The notes below the pieces were generated by a model. It saw only the letters and a program-made list of their open reading frames with translations, made no database searches and was not told the DNA's origin. Position numbers and translations under genes: made by a program. A stretch of DNA of 64,000 nt from RGIG5612 sp050944475 (GTDB lineage: Bacteria > Bacillota > Clostridia > Lachnospirales > Lachnospiraceae): the NCBI GenBank assembly GCA_050944475.1, contig JBMNRD010000002.1, forward strand, positions 62,001-126,000. Direction: 5' to 3'. This document shows, piece by piece, positions 8,422 through 16,380 of this stretch. Within the stretch, counting starts at the first letter, position 1; every line of letters starts with the position of its first letter.

Positions 8422-8874
8422 ATGAGTAAAGCTACAAGACATGAAAAGATTATCGAACTCATTACAAATCACAACATTGAAACCCAGAGTGAACTTGCTT
8501 CAATGCTGAATGAGGCCGGCTTTCAGACCACCCAAGCAACGGCATCAAGGGACATTAAAGAGCTGCGCCTCGAAAAAAGAGCATCAGGGAACAAGAGCAT
8601 TTATTATTATCCGGAAAACAAGGTGATGAACCAGAACAAATATCTGCGGGTATTCGGCGACGGATTTGTAAGGATGGATGCGGCCGGTAATTTTGTCATA
8701 ATAAGAACTGTTTCAGGCATGGCAATGGCTGTGGCAGCCGCCCTTGACGCTCTTGGAATCTCCGAGATTGTCGGCACAATTGCCGGGGACGATACAATCA
8801 TGTGTGCCACCAAAACGGAAGTTGATGCTATGAACATGATTAGCAAAATTAAAAAACTGTTGAAAAAAATGTAG
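8422..8874 (+). CDS. argR: Arginine repressor ArgR
   Basis: ArgR is a hexameric regulator of arginine metabolism that senses L-arginine. The N-terminal winged helix contains the recognition segment TQATASRDIKELRL, and the C-terminal oligomerisation and arginine-binding domain ends with VGTIAGDDTIM, including the paired aspartates that contact arginine. The length (150 residues) is normal. The start is ATG 8422 behind GGAGAGGG; the frame also opens at an earlier TTG that lies inside this ribosome binding site. recN begins 25 bases later, the usual argR-recN pairing of Clostridia and Bacilli. Confidence 0.96.
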   Translation: MSKATRHEKIIELITNHNIETQSELASMLNEAGFQTTQATASRDIKELRLEKRASGNKSIYYYPENKVMNQNKYLRVFGDGFVRMDAAGNFVIIRTVSGMAMAVAAALDALGISEIVGTIAGDDTIMCATKTEVDAMNMISKIKKLLKKM

Positions 8875-8899
8875 GATTATTGCCGTACAGGATTAACAG

Positions 8900-10609
8900 A
8901 TGCTGAAAAATGTATATTTAAAGAATCTAGCCATTATCAGGGAGGCCGAGATTGACTTTGAGCCCTGCCTGAACATCATGACCGGCGAAACCGGTTCCGG
9001 TAAGTCAATAATAATCAATTCGATAAATATCGCTCTTGGTGATAAAGCCAGCAAGGGAATTATCCGCAGCGGATGCGACTTCGGACTCATTGAGCTTACT
9101 TTTGTTACGGATGATCCCGATATATTGGGCATCCTTGATAATCTTGGAATATCAAGGGACGGCAAAAGTATAACCGTTTCAAGAAAGATTACCGCGGATT
9201 CCAGCATTTCCAAGATTAACGGTGAAACGACAACTCTGGCAGGGATACGCTCCCTTACTTCACATCTAATCGACATACATGGTCAGCATGACCACCAGTC
9301 ATTGCTTAACAGCGCAAGGCATGTTGATATTCTTGACGAATTCGGGGCAGATACCATAGACGAGCCAAAATCCCGATTTCGGAAGTGTCTCGAAGAGTAT
9401 CGCAGTCTGAAAAAGGAATATGCCGGATACAATCTTGATCAGGCTTCACTTGCAGCGAAAATCTCTCTGCTTGAGCATGAAAAAGGGGAAATAGAACGGG
9501 CCGAACTGACTGAAGGGGAGGATACAAGCCTTGAGGATGAATTCAGAAAGCTTTCCGCATGGGAGAAACTTTCCGGGTTTGTTGCCGGTGCCTACGACGC
9601 ACTGACAGACGAAGCAAACGGTGCCGCAGGCTCCCTCGCGAAGGCACTTTCAGAATTGAGCTTTGCAGCATCCCTTGCGCCTGAGGATAAAAGGCTTGCA
9701 ACTTTGAAGAGCACGTTAACCGACATCGATTCCGTTACAAAGGATTTGAACCGCGATATTGCCGAGTATATAGAGGATAACAGTTTAGACAGGATGAGGC
9801 TTGAAGAGATCGGCAATCGACTGAACCTCATTAACAGGCTGAAAAGCAAATTCGGCAATACCATTGAAGCTATACATGAATATTATACGGATGTTGCGAA
9901 AAAGCTGGACGGATATAGTGATTATTTTTCAAAAAAAAGCGAAATCGAGTCATTGCTCGCAAGGGGCAGAGGAGAGCTGAACCACCTGGCAGGGGAGCTG
10001 TCGGATGCAAGGAAAGCGGCGGCAGAAAGGCTTGCCCCCATGATTATTTCAAACCTGAAGGATCTGAACTTTCTGAATGTCGGATTTTCGATAGAGTTTG
10101 GAAAAACCGGAAGGATTACCGAAAACGGTTTCGATCGGGTAGAGTTTCTCATATCGACGAATGAAGGCGAACGTCTTGCTCCACTTGCAAAAATCGCATC
10201 CGGTGGGGAGTTGTCCAGAATAATGCTTGCAATCAAGTCTTCGGTTTCGGAAAAAGATGCTATACCAACGCTGGTTTTCGATGAAATTGACACGGGTATA
10301 AGCGGCAGGACAGCACAAATGGTTGCAAAAAAGCTGAATGCCCTTTGCCGCAATCATCAGATTATCTGTATAACACATCTGCCGCAGATTGCCGCAATGG
10401 CAGACACACATTTCAGAATCCACAAGGAGGCTGCGGAGGGAACAACAATATCGGGGATTGAAAAGCTCGGGAAGCAGGAGGAACTGACAGAACTTGCCAA
10501 GCTCCTCAGCGGAAGAGAAATTACAACCGCAACCATAGAAAATGCAAGAGAACTGAAAGAACAGGCGGCGCAAATTAAGAGAGAAGAGCATAATAAACCG
10601 GGAATGTAG
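8900..10609 (+). CDS. recN: DNA repair protein RecN
   Basis: RecN is an SMC-like ATPase recruited early to double-strand breaks. The 569-residue protein has Walker A TGETGSGKS near the N-terminus, a Q-loop region followed by DIHGQHDHQSLL, a long helical middle, then the signature segment ASGGELSRIMLAIK and Walker B VFDEIDTGISG. The length matches the family. I see no SOS box in front of it: it follows argR by 25 bases and is presumably read from the argR promoter, unlike the lexA, yneA-like and recA genes in this window. The hairpin at 10597-10626 overlaps its stop codon. Confidence 0.97.
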   Translation: MLKNVYLKNLAIIREAEIDFEPCLNIMTGETGSGKSIIINSINIALGDKASKGIIRSGCDFGLIELTFVTDDPDILGILDNLGISRDGKSITVSRKITADSSISKINGETTTLAGIRSLTSHLIDIHGQHDHQSLLNSARHVDILDEFGADTIDEPKSRFRKCLEEYRSLKKEYAGYNLDQASLAAKISLLEHEKGEIERAELTEGEDTSLEDEFRKLSAWEKLSGFVAGAYDALTDEANGAAGSLAKALSELSFAASLAPEDKRLATLKSTLTDIDSVTKDLNRDIAEYIEDNSLDRMRLEEIGNRLNLINRLKSKFGNTIEAIHEYYTDVAKKLDGYSDYFSKKSEIESLLARGRGELNHLAGELSDARKAAAERLAPMIISNLKDLNFLNVGFSIEFGKTGRITENGFDRVEFLISTNEGERLAPLAKIASGGELSRIMLAIKSSVSEKDAIPTLVFDEIDTGISGRTAQMVAKKLNALCRNHQIICITHLPQIAAMADTHFRIHKEAAEGTTISGIEKLGKQEELTELAKLLSGREITTATIENARELKEQAAQIKREEHNKPGM

Positions 10610-10626
10610 CAAGATACATTCCCGGT
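10597..10626. terminator. Hairpin overlapping the recN stop codon
   Basis: Perfect 12-base arms (ACCGGGAATGTA and its complement) surround a 6-base loop between the convergent recN and lexA genes. The minus-strand side is followed by TTTATTATG, so it probably ends lexA transcription and may also end recN transcription. Confidence 0.75.
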
Positions 10627-10643
10627 AATTACTTGAAGCATTC

Positions 10644-11258
10644 TTAGAAAAGCCTGAAGACGCCTATTACTTTACCCAACACCGTCACATGCGGTACGAT
10701 GATGGGATCGTAATCCGGATTATCCGGCTGGAGCCGGCAGTGTCCGTTTTCTTTATAAATATATTTGACGGTTGCCTCATCATCAACAAGGGCAACTACC
10801 ATGTCGCCATTTGAGGCGGATGACGTCTGACGGACAAGAACCATGTCTCCGTCAAGGATGCCGGCATTTATCATGCTGTCTCCGCGTATCCGAAGCATAA
10901 ACACGGGGTCGTTCGGCAGCATGGCTGCGGGAATAGGGAAGTAGTCGGTAATATTCTCCGCAGCAAGCAACGGCTCGCCCGCAGCAACAGTTCCAACCAT
11001 GGGGACATTGCTTATCTCTCTTCTCATAAGAGCAAAATCATCATCAATAATTTCAATTGCCCGGGGTTTACTGGGATCACGTCTTATAAAGCCCATTTCC
11101 TCAAGGGAGGAAAGGTGGGCATGGACCGAGGCCGTAGATTTTAAGCCGACCGCCCGACATATCTCCCTTACCGCAGGCGGGTAGCCGCGGCTCAGGGTTT
11201 CACTTTTAATATATTCCAATATTTCCTGTTGTTTTTGTGAAATCTTATCCTTGCTCAT
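10644..11258 (-). CDS. lexA: SOS repressor LexA
   Basis: LexA represses the SOS regulon and cleaves itself when stimulated by RecA filaments. The 204-residue protein has an N-terminal winged helix (residues ~1-70, with the recognition region around STASVHAHLSSLEEMG) and a C-terminal S24 peptidase domain. The cleavage pair is Ala93-Gly94 (VAAGEPL), and the catalytic dyad is Ser128 (RGDSMINAGI) with Lys165 (DEATVKYI). AAAGGGG precedes the ATG. It is divergent from the yneA-like gene, with three SOS boxes in the 255-base gap, so it is very likely autoregulated. Confidence 0.97.
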   Translation of the reverse strand: MSKDKISQKQQEILEYIKSETLSRGYPPAVREICRAVGLKSTASVHAHLSSLEEMGFIRRDPSKPRAIEIIDDDFALMRREISNVPMVGTVAAGEPLLAAENITDYFPIPAAMLPNDPVFMLRIRGDSMINAGILDGDMVLVRQTSSASNGDMVVALVDDEATVKYIYKENGHCRLQPDNPDYDPIIVPHVTVLGKVIGVFRLF

Positions 11259-11365
11259 GATTGCTTCCCCTTTCCGAAAAAATCATGTGTAAAAATCATC
11301 AAAAATCCAATGCATTGCATTGTTTTTTGGAAATTTTAAAAAAGTATATTTTTTCATCTGAGAAT

Positions 11366-11394
11366 AGAATAACACATTTTTGAAAAAATGCAAA
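11366..11394 (-). promoter_or_regulatory. SigA-type promoter of lexA
   Basis: The minus strand has TTTGCA, a 17-base spacer and TATTCT. The -35 hexamer overlaps the SOS box at 11391-11404, the arrangement expected for LexA autorepression. Confidence 0.65.
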
Positions 11395-11404
11395 CATTTG
11401 TTCA
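11391..11404 (-). promoter_or_regulatory. SOS box (LexA operator), lexA side
   Basis: The minus strand reads TGAACAAATGTTTG, matching the Gram-positive consensus CGAACRNRYGTTYG at 13 of 14 positions. Confidence 0.75.
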
Positions 11405-11412
11405 TTTTATGC

Positions 11413-11441
11413 TTGACAAACAGATGTTCGGGCATTATGAT
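11413..11441 (+). promoter_or_regulatory. Strong SigA promoter of the yneA-like gene
   Basis: A perfect -35 TTGACA is followed by a 17-base spacer and TATGAT. SOS box 11417-11430 fills part of the spacer, and a second box starts 6 bases after the -10 element, so bound LexA would block polymerase. Confidence 0.85.
11417..11430 (+). promoter_or_regulatory. SOS box 1 of the yneA-like promoter
   Basis: CAAACAGATGTTCG matches CGAACRNRYGTTYG at 13 of 14 positions and overlaps the -35 element and spacer. Confidence 0.85.
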
Positions 11442-11446
11442 ACAAG

Positions 11447-11460
11447 CAAACAGATGTTCG
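11447..11460 (+). promoter_or_regulatory. SOS box 2 of the yneA-like promoter
   Basis: This is an identical copy of box 1 (CAAACAGATGTTCG) exactly 30 bases downstream, about three helical turns away. Two operators on the same DNA face would allow tight repression. Confidence 0.85.
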
Positions 11461-11513
11461 GGAAATAAATTCATACATGATTAAACCTCATTTTTGTAAG
11501 ACAGGAGGGCATT

Positions 11514-11909
11514 ATGGTTAAGAATAGCAGCGGTTACAGGAACGGTCATAAGAACGGCTATAAGACAAGCAGAAGAACAAAGAAAAGGATAGTCCTCCCC
11601 AAAGTGGCAGCTGTCCTGTTTATTTTTGTCGCGGCTCTTATTGTACCCATAATTTTCAGTAATAAGCCCGTTAAGACCAGAGCGGCCCAGGGTGCACAAG
11701 TCGAGAAGCATTACAGGTCGATTCCCGTCAGTTACGGTGATACTCTTTGGGATATTGCCTGCAAATACATGGACAACGATGAATATGTCGATGCAGGAGA
11801 ATACATTGATGAAGTCAAATCCATCAATAATCTTGCCGGGGACAGAATTACCACCGGACAGAATCTGATAGTTCCGTACTTTGTCTCCGATAAGACTACA
11901 TTAAAATAG
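11514..11909 (+). CDS. yneA: YneA-like SOS cell-division inhibitor (TM + LysM)
   Basis: The 131-residue protein has a basic N-terminus, one membrane helix near residues 28-48 (KVAAVLFIFVAALIVPIIF) and a C-terminal LysM-type domain starting around SVSYGDTLWDIACKYM-like sequence, ending with a GQNLIVP motif. This is the plan of B. subtilis YneA, which delays septation during the SOS response and is also divergent from lexA. AGGAGGG precedes the ATG. Two SOS boxes at its promoter make SOS control very likely; the division-inhibitor function is inferred from architecture and context, as LysM proteins diverge quickly. Confidence 0.82.
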   Translation: MVKNSSGYRNGHKNGYKTSRRTKKRIVLPKVAAVLFIFVAALIVPIIFSNKPVKTRAAQGAQVEKHYRSIPVSYGDTLWDIACKYMDNDEYVDAGEYIDEVKSINNLAGDRITTGQNLIVPYFVSDKTTLK

Positions 11910-11927
11910 AACCTTCAGGCTCCTCGG

Positions 11928-11943
11928 ATTTCCCTGCGGAAAT
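11928..11943. terminator. Weak hairpin between convergent genes
   Basis: ATTTCC pairs with GGAAAT around a 4-base loop in the short gap between the yneA-like gene and the recombinase gene. There is no T-tract, so termination is uncertain. Confidence 0.3.
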
Positions 11944-11945
11944 AC

Positions 11946-13076
11946 TCATTCGGAGGCATTTTCGCCGGAATCTTGCGGACTGTCGGTGCGTACATTCTCT
12001 TGTTCAGCGCCCGTAGAAGAAGGATTGTCACGCAGACTCACAAGGTTTCTTGCCATGCGTCTTCTTGAATCTTCGATCGCAGCATAGTGTTTTTTTGTGG
12101 TATTGACATCTGAATGTCCGAGAACGTCCGCAACCAGATAGATGTCGCCTGACTCTTTATAGAGTTGTGTGCCATAGGTGCTTCGCAGTTTATGCGGGGT
12201 AATGTTCTTTAAATTTGTAACGAGACCGGCATATTTTTTTACAAGAAGCTCAACGCTCCTGACAGAAATACGCCTTTTTTGGAGTGACAAAAACAGAGCG
12301 TCCTCATGACCTCGGATGGGTATAATGCGGGTGCGCTCGATTAAATAATCCTTCAGAGCATCCTCGACCTCGTCGCCAAAATAAACAACAACCTGATTAC
12401 CGCCTTTTCTGACAATACGGATACCATGATTTTTGAAATCGACATCGTTAATGTCAAGACCTACACATTCAGATACCCTGATGCCGGTTCCCAGCAGCAG
12501 TGTCAGTATGGCAAGATCTCTGATTTTGGTTTTTTTATGGAAATTCAGTTGCTGCTTTGTTAAATCACGGCCGGTTTCAACATGGTCAAGAAGTGTTGCT
12601 ACTTCGTCAGAATCAAGTCTTACGATGTCTTTTTGGTGTAACTTCGGCATTTTTACGATTGAAGCCGGATTATTCTTTATCAGCTCCATTCGATAAAAAT
12701 AATTGTAAAATGAACGAATAGAGGAGAGCTTGCGCATAAGGCCTCGCTCTCCGTTTGAACGGGGAATGTCTTCACTATTACTGTAGACTTTGAGATAATC
12801 AAGGTAATCCTGGATATCAGAAGGTGTTATTTCATCCAAAACGGAAATGTCCCAGTTATGTATATCATCGGATTCATTTTCAAAGTCGGGGCACTCCTTC
12901 AAATAATTAAAGAAGATATTTAAATCATAGGCATATGCGATTCTTGTTCTGATAGAAGTGACAGATTCGATCCCTCTGAAGAACATTGAAGCGAAAGCCG
13001 GCAATGTCTTGGTCATTTCACGCAGCTTGAGGTCATTTTCAATCTTGAATTGTTCGTGGTAGCTTTTGTATGCCAT
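11946..13076 (-). CDS. Tyrosine recombinase, XerC/XerD-like
   Basis: This 376-residue site-specific recombinase has an N-terminal core-binding domain (residues ~25-135) and a C-terminal catalytic domain. All catalytic residues are present: Arg200 in GTGIRVSE, Lys224 in VRKGGN, His295 and Arg298 in HKLRSTYG, His321 in LGHSDVNT and the nucleophile Tyr331. The ~40-residue polar tail is variable. Nothing around it looks mobile: no att-like direct repeats, excisionase or phage genes. A chromosomal housekeeping role is therefore more likely than an integrase, though no dif site is visible to confirm it. It is convergent with the SOS-controlled yneA-like gene. Confidence 0.9.
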   Translation of the reverse strand: MAYKSYHEQFKIENDLKLREMTKTLPAFASMFFRGIESVTSIRTRIAYAYDLNIFFNYLKECPDFENESDDIHNWDISVLDEITPSDIQDYLDYLKVYSNSEDIPRSNGERGLMRKLSSIRSFYNYFYRMELIKNNPASIVKMPKLHQKDIVRLDSDEVATLLDHVETGRDLTKQQLNFHKKTKIRDLAILTLLLGTGIRVSECVGLDINDVDFKNHGIRIVRKGGNQVVVYFGDEVEDALKDYLIERTRIIPIRGHEDALFLSLQKRRISVRSVELLVKKYAGLVTNLKNITPHKLRSTYGTQLYKESGDIYLVADVLGHSDVNTTKKHYAAIEDSRRRMARNLVSLRDNPSSTGAEQENVRTDSPQDSGENASE

Positions 13077-13126
13077 TAAGAATATATCCCGTAAAATTTA
13101 AAATGATTGTTGGGGTACATAAAAAC

Positions 13127-13155
13127 ATAATAATACAACTATTCGCAAAAGTCAA
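13127..13155 (-). promoter_or_regulatory. SigA-type promoter of the recombinase gene
   Basis: The minus strand has TTGACT, a 17-base spacer and TATTAT, about 50 bases before the start codon. I see no SOS box here. Confidence 0.7.
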
Positions 13156-13217
13156 CTTTAACGAATAAATTGTGGGTAAAAACACCTTTGCGCAATCACA
13201 ATCAGAAATTTATTTTA

Positions 13218-14174
13218 TCAAAAATTATCTTTTTCGTCCGGATCAACTTCAGAAATGTCGGGATTCGTCTTGTCTCCGAGTCCGGTCGTTTCAGAAAAAA
13301 GCACATTTGATTTAACCGCATTTACCGCATCTGTCGGGATAATAATCTTTGACGCGCGTCCGTTTGACATTGAAACCAGTGCCTCATATTTCTTCAGTTC
13401 AAGTACGGCACCGTCAACGGCAGCCGCTTTCAAGGCCTTCAGACCGTCGGCCTCGGCTTTTTTTGCAAGATATATGGCTCTGGCTTCACCTTCGGCCTTT
13501 GCAATTGTTGCATCTCTTTCACCTTCTGCTTCAAGAATCATGGCCTGCTTATCGCCTTCGGCCCTTGTGATGGCGGCCGCCTTATGGCCTTCTGCCTGCA
13601 GAAGTGTTTCGCGACGGTCACGTTCAGCCTTCATCTGTTTTTCCATGGCACTTTGAATTTCAGCCGGAGGAATGATGTTCTTGAGTTCAACCCTTGAAAC
13701 CTTGATTCCCCATTGGTCGGTTGCTTCGTCAAGGATGGATGTCATCTTTGCGTTAATAATATCTCTGGATGTTAATGTGCTGTCCAGCTCCATTTCACCA
13801 ACGATATTACGAAGTGTTGTTGCGGTAAGATTTTCAAGCGCATCAATTGGATTTACGGCACCGTAAGTGTACAGCTTTGCGTCGAAAATACGATAAAAAA
13901 CAACCGTATCAATCTGCATGGTAACATTGTCCTTGGTAATAACCGGCTGCGGCGGCGAGTCAAGAACCTGTTCCTTAAGTATTACCTGTCTGGCTATCCG
14001 TGAAATAAACGGAATTTTGACATGTATACCGGCGCTCCAGGTTTTATGATATTTCCCAAGAAGTTCAATAATAAACTCATGTGCTTGGGGAACTATTCTG
14101 ACATTTAACAGAATAATAAGTATGACCAAGATAACAACAACCACTACTACAATCCATTTGATTATGTTTTCCAT
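13218..14174 (-). CDS. SPFH/Band 7 (stomatin-like) membrane protein
   Basis: The 318-residue protein has one N-terminal membrane helix (residues ~6-25), an SPFH domain from about residue 26 (VRIVPQAHEFIIELLGKYHK) to 180, and a long helical region rich in Ala-Glu-Gly repeats (QAEGHKAAAITRAEGDKQA) that mediates oligomerisation. This is the QmcA/stomatin type. Such proteins form large rings in membrane microdomains and often modulate proteases. No NfeD-type partner gene is adjacent. GGAGG precedes the ATG. It lies upstream of the recombinase on the same strand but is separated from it by that gene's promoter. Confidence 0.9.
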   Translation of the reverse strand: MENIIKWIVVVVVVILVILIILLNVRIVPQAHEFIIELLGKYHKTWSAGIHVKIPFISRIARQVILKEQVLDSPPQPVITKDNVTMQIDTVVFYRIFDAKLYTYGAVNPIDALENLTATTLRNIVGEMELDSTLTSRDIINAKMTSILDEATDQWGIKVSRVELKNIIPPAEIQSAMEKQMKAERDRRETLLQAEGHKAAAITRAEGDKQAMILEAEGERDATIAKAEGEARAIYLAKKAEADGLKALKAAAVDGAVLELKKYEALVSMSNGRASKIIIPTDAVNAVKSNVLFSETTGLGDKTNPDISEVDPDEKDNF

Positions 14175-14216
14175 GTCTGTCCTCCTCTCCTCTCTCAGGA
14201 TTGTCTTCTGATAATA

Positions 14217-14244
14217 ATTATATCAAAGAAACATTGTTAATGAA
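14217..14244 (-). promoter_or_regulatory. Extended -10 promoter of the SPFH gene
   Basis: The minus strand has TATAAT preceded by TGA (extended -10) and a weak -35 TTCATT 16 bases upstream. Confidence 0.55.
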
Positions 14245-14260
14245 ATAAAAAGCTGAAAAA

Positions 14261-15178
14261 TCAATTATTAATCAGCTGTTTGAAGTAATCAGGCAAGTCG
14301 CTGACAAATTCCATGTATTCATTCGTATCCGGATGCACAAATCCGAGCACCCGGGCATGCAGGCTCTGCCCCTGCAGATACTCGCCTTTCAGCTTGTATC
14401 GGCTCAGACTGCCGCCATAAACCTCATCACCCAGTAAGGGATGATGAATGCTTTTCATATGAACGCGTATCTGATGGGTCCGGCCGGTTTCCAAAATGCA
14501 TTCAATGTGCGCATATTTGTCAAATTGCGCTATGACATTGTAATGTGTTACTGCCGGACGGCCGTTTTGCCTATTGACAGCCATAAGTTTGCGATCTTTG
14601 CTGCTTCGGCCGATTGGGGCATCAACGGTACCGCTCAGCTGTTTAAAGGTGCCTGTCGCAATCGCTTCATATTTTCTTGTTACGGTTCGCTCCTTAAACT
14701 GGACATCGAGGCTGTTGTGAACAAAATCATTTTTTGCGCATACTAAAAGTCCGGATGTATCCTTATCTATCCGATGGACAATTCCGGGCCTGAGGGCACC
14801 GTTTATTTCGGACAAGCTGTCGCAATGGTACATTAATGCATTGACAAGGGTCCATGAATAGTGGCCTGCTGCAGGATGCACCACCATTCCCTTGGGTTTG
14901 TTTACCACCAGCAGATGGGAATCCTCATAAACAATATCAAGCGGAATATGTTCGGGGAGTATTTCAGGCTTGAAATTTTCAGGGATATCAAAAATAATCT
15001 CGTCATTGCAGACAATTCGGTAACCGGGCTTGACATGACGCCCGTTTACTAAAAGGTTGCCCTCGATAATAAACTTCTGAATATTGCTTCTTGAAAGGTC
15101 CGGGATTTCATTTGCAAGAAATATGTCAATCCTCAAATCCTCGTATTCTTCTGTAATTGTCAGAACCGTTCTTTTCAT
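14261..15178 (-). CDS. RluA-family pseudouridine synthase
   Basis: This 305-residue enzyme isomerises uridines in rRNA or tRNA. It has an N-terminal S4 RNA-binding domain (residues ~12-70, SRSNIQKFIIEGNLLVNG) and the RluA catalytic domain with the motif HRIDKDTSGLL, in which Asp138 is the expected nucleophile. Further signatures are NKPKGMVVHP and ETGRTHQIRVH. The closest named relatives are RluD and B. subtilis YlyB; YlyB also follows lspA, which supports that assignment, but the target site cannot be read from the sequence. Its ATG overlaps the lspA stop by 4 bases, and it ends the shape and division operon. Confidence 0.95.
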   Translation of the reverse strand: MKRTVLTITEEYEDLRIDIFLANEIPDLSRSNIQKFIIEGNLLVNGRHVKPGYRIVCNDEIIFDIPENFKPEILPEHIPLDIVYEDSHLLVVNKPKGMVVHPAAGHYSWTLVNALMYHCDSLSEINGALRPGIVHRIDKDTSGLLVCAKNDFVHNSLDVQFKERTVTRKYEAIATGTFKQLSGTVDAPIGRSSKDRKLMAVNRQNGRPAVTHYNVIAQFDKYAHIECILETGRTHQIRVHMKSIHHPLLGDEVYGGSLSRYKLKGEYLQGQSLHARVLGFVHPDTNEYMEFVSDLPDYFKQLINN

Positions 15179-15756
15179 TTTTTAAACGAAAAAATTGTAA
15201 AATTCTTATCGTCCTTATACATAAAGATAAAGAAAATCATAAGAAGGACTGCAGTGACCGTAACACAAATGTCGGCAAAATTAAAAATAGGAAAATTAAT
15301 AATCTTAAAGCATATAAAATCCACAACATACTTATTAACGATCCGATCGACAAAATTGCCTATAGCCCCTGCGCTCAGTACGGCCAGTAGATAGTTGAGG
15401 TAATTGATGTGCCTGTAGGTCTTTAATTTAAAATCCTGCGGACATACTTCGCAAAATCTGCAGTATTTTTTGAGCCTGCGGTTGAGAATGAACCACATAT
15501 AGAAAAGAACGGCAAGAACCGCAACCGTAATTATATAAAAAAGCCATTGTTTGTTCTGGAAAATACCGAAAGCGGCTCCGGTGTTTTCAAGATATTGAAG
15601 TTCAAGAATATTTTTTATAATGGTGATTGACGGCTGACCCTTTAAATATTTTACAGCCAAAATCTTTGTTAGTCTGTCAACTGCGATAAGGACGAGAAAA
15701 AGAAGTATTTGCAGCACCATATGGGCATTGATGTATTTTTTGTCTTTTATTTTCAT
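15175..15756 (-). CDS. lspA: Lipoprotein signal peptidase LspA
   Basis: LspA removes the signal peptide from prolipoproteins after lipidation of the cysteine. The catalytic aspartates are in GNFVDRIV (Asp137) and FNFADICV (Asp162), and ENTGAAFGIF is a family signature. Four hydrophobic helices are visible. At 193 residues it is longer than the usual 150-170; the extra part is a loop of about 30 residues before helix 3 that contains three closely spaced cysteines (C99, C102, C105). It lies between sepF and an RluA-type synthase. Confidence 0.95.
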   Translation of the reverse strand: MKIKDKKYINAHMVLQILLFLVLIAVDRLTKILAVKYLKGQPSITIIKNILELQYLENTGAAFGIFQNKQWLFYIITVAVLAVLFYMWFILNRRLKKYCRFCEVCPQDFKLKTYRHINYLNYLLAVLSAGAIGNFVDRIVNKYVVDFICFKIINFPIFNFADICVTVTAVLLMIFFIFMYKDDKNFTIFSFKK

Positions 15757-15822
15757 AAGTTTGTTCCTGTTAGAAAACGGGCTGCCTAACTCATAGGCAG
15801 CCGGTAAAGTCTGTATCAGATA

Positions 15823-16359
15823 CTATAGAAGCGGTGATTTGAATCCGGCAAGGTCAAACGCATTGTTTCCGCCACCGCTAAGAAGCTCTTGAACATCTCC
15901 GGAAATATCAACCGAATCGGGAGTGGCAATAAAAATATAGTTGGATATTTTCTGAAGGTTGCCGTCCAAAGCATAGCATGAGCCGGAAATGAAATCAATA
16001 ATCCGCTGGGATATTTCAACATGAAGTCCTTCGAAATTGATTATAACAGCCTTTCCGTTAAGGAGAGTTTCCGTAATCTCCCTTGAGTCCTCGATGGATG
16101 AAGGCTTGAATATGCAAACCTCATGGTTGCCGCTTCGTCCTCTTGAGGAATAGGATGACTGAGCCGGTTCATCCCTGTATGCGGGTGCGGATTTCCTTTT
16201 CAGCCCGCTTAAAAATCCGCCTTTGCTGTCGTCGTACTCATCATCGTACTCATCATCATATTCATCATCGTACTCATCATCATATTCATCATAATACTCG
16301 TCATCGTACTCATCCTTCATAGTGAAAAGACTTATGAGTTTATCGCTGAATTTTCCCAT
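15823..16359 (-). CDS. sepF: Cell division protein SepF
   Basis: SepF binds FtsZ filaments and tethers them to the membrane at the septum. The 178-residue protein has the amphipathic N-terminal membrane-targeting helix (MGKFSDKLISLF), a linker, and the C-terminal SepF domain (residues ~80-165) with the segments KAVIINFEGL, RIIDFISGSCYALDG and FIATPDSVDI. The linker is unusual: residues 16-44 are almost only Asp, Glu and Tyr in a repeating pattern encoded by a tandem DNA repeat. It sits between yggS and lspA, as in many Firmicutes. Confidence 0.96.
   Translation of the reverse strand: MGKFSDKLISLFTMKDEYDDEYYDEYDDEYDDEYDDEYDDEYDDSKGGFLSGLKRKSAPAYRDEPAQSSYSSRGRSGNHEVCIFKPSSIEDSREITETLLNGKAVIINFEGLHVEISQRIIDFISGSCYALDGNLQKISNYIFIATPDSVDISGDVQELLSGGGNNAFDLAGFKSPLL
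16228..16314 (-). repeat. In-gene tandem repeat encoding Asp/Glu/Tyr units
   Basis: About five imperfect copies of a 12-15-base unit built from GAT/GAC, GAG/GAA and TAT/TAC codons encode the units DEYDD in the SepF linker. Such a tract can change copy number by replication slippage without breaking the frame. Confidence 0.85.
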
Positions 16360-16380
16360 TACGTCTCCTTGTCTGTATAA

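Noticed and set aside
10049..10612. Minus-strand frame of 187 codons opposite recN
   Set aside because: It is a shadow of recN; composition is unlike a real protein and there is no start signal.
11946..13076. Recombinase as part of a mobile element
   Set aside because: No att-like repeats, tRNA target, excisionase, phage or conjugation genes nearby; the neighbours are core chromosomal genes.
16228..16314. Repeat as a CRISPR-like array
   Set aside because: The units are contiguous without spacers and lie inside the sepF reading frame.
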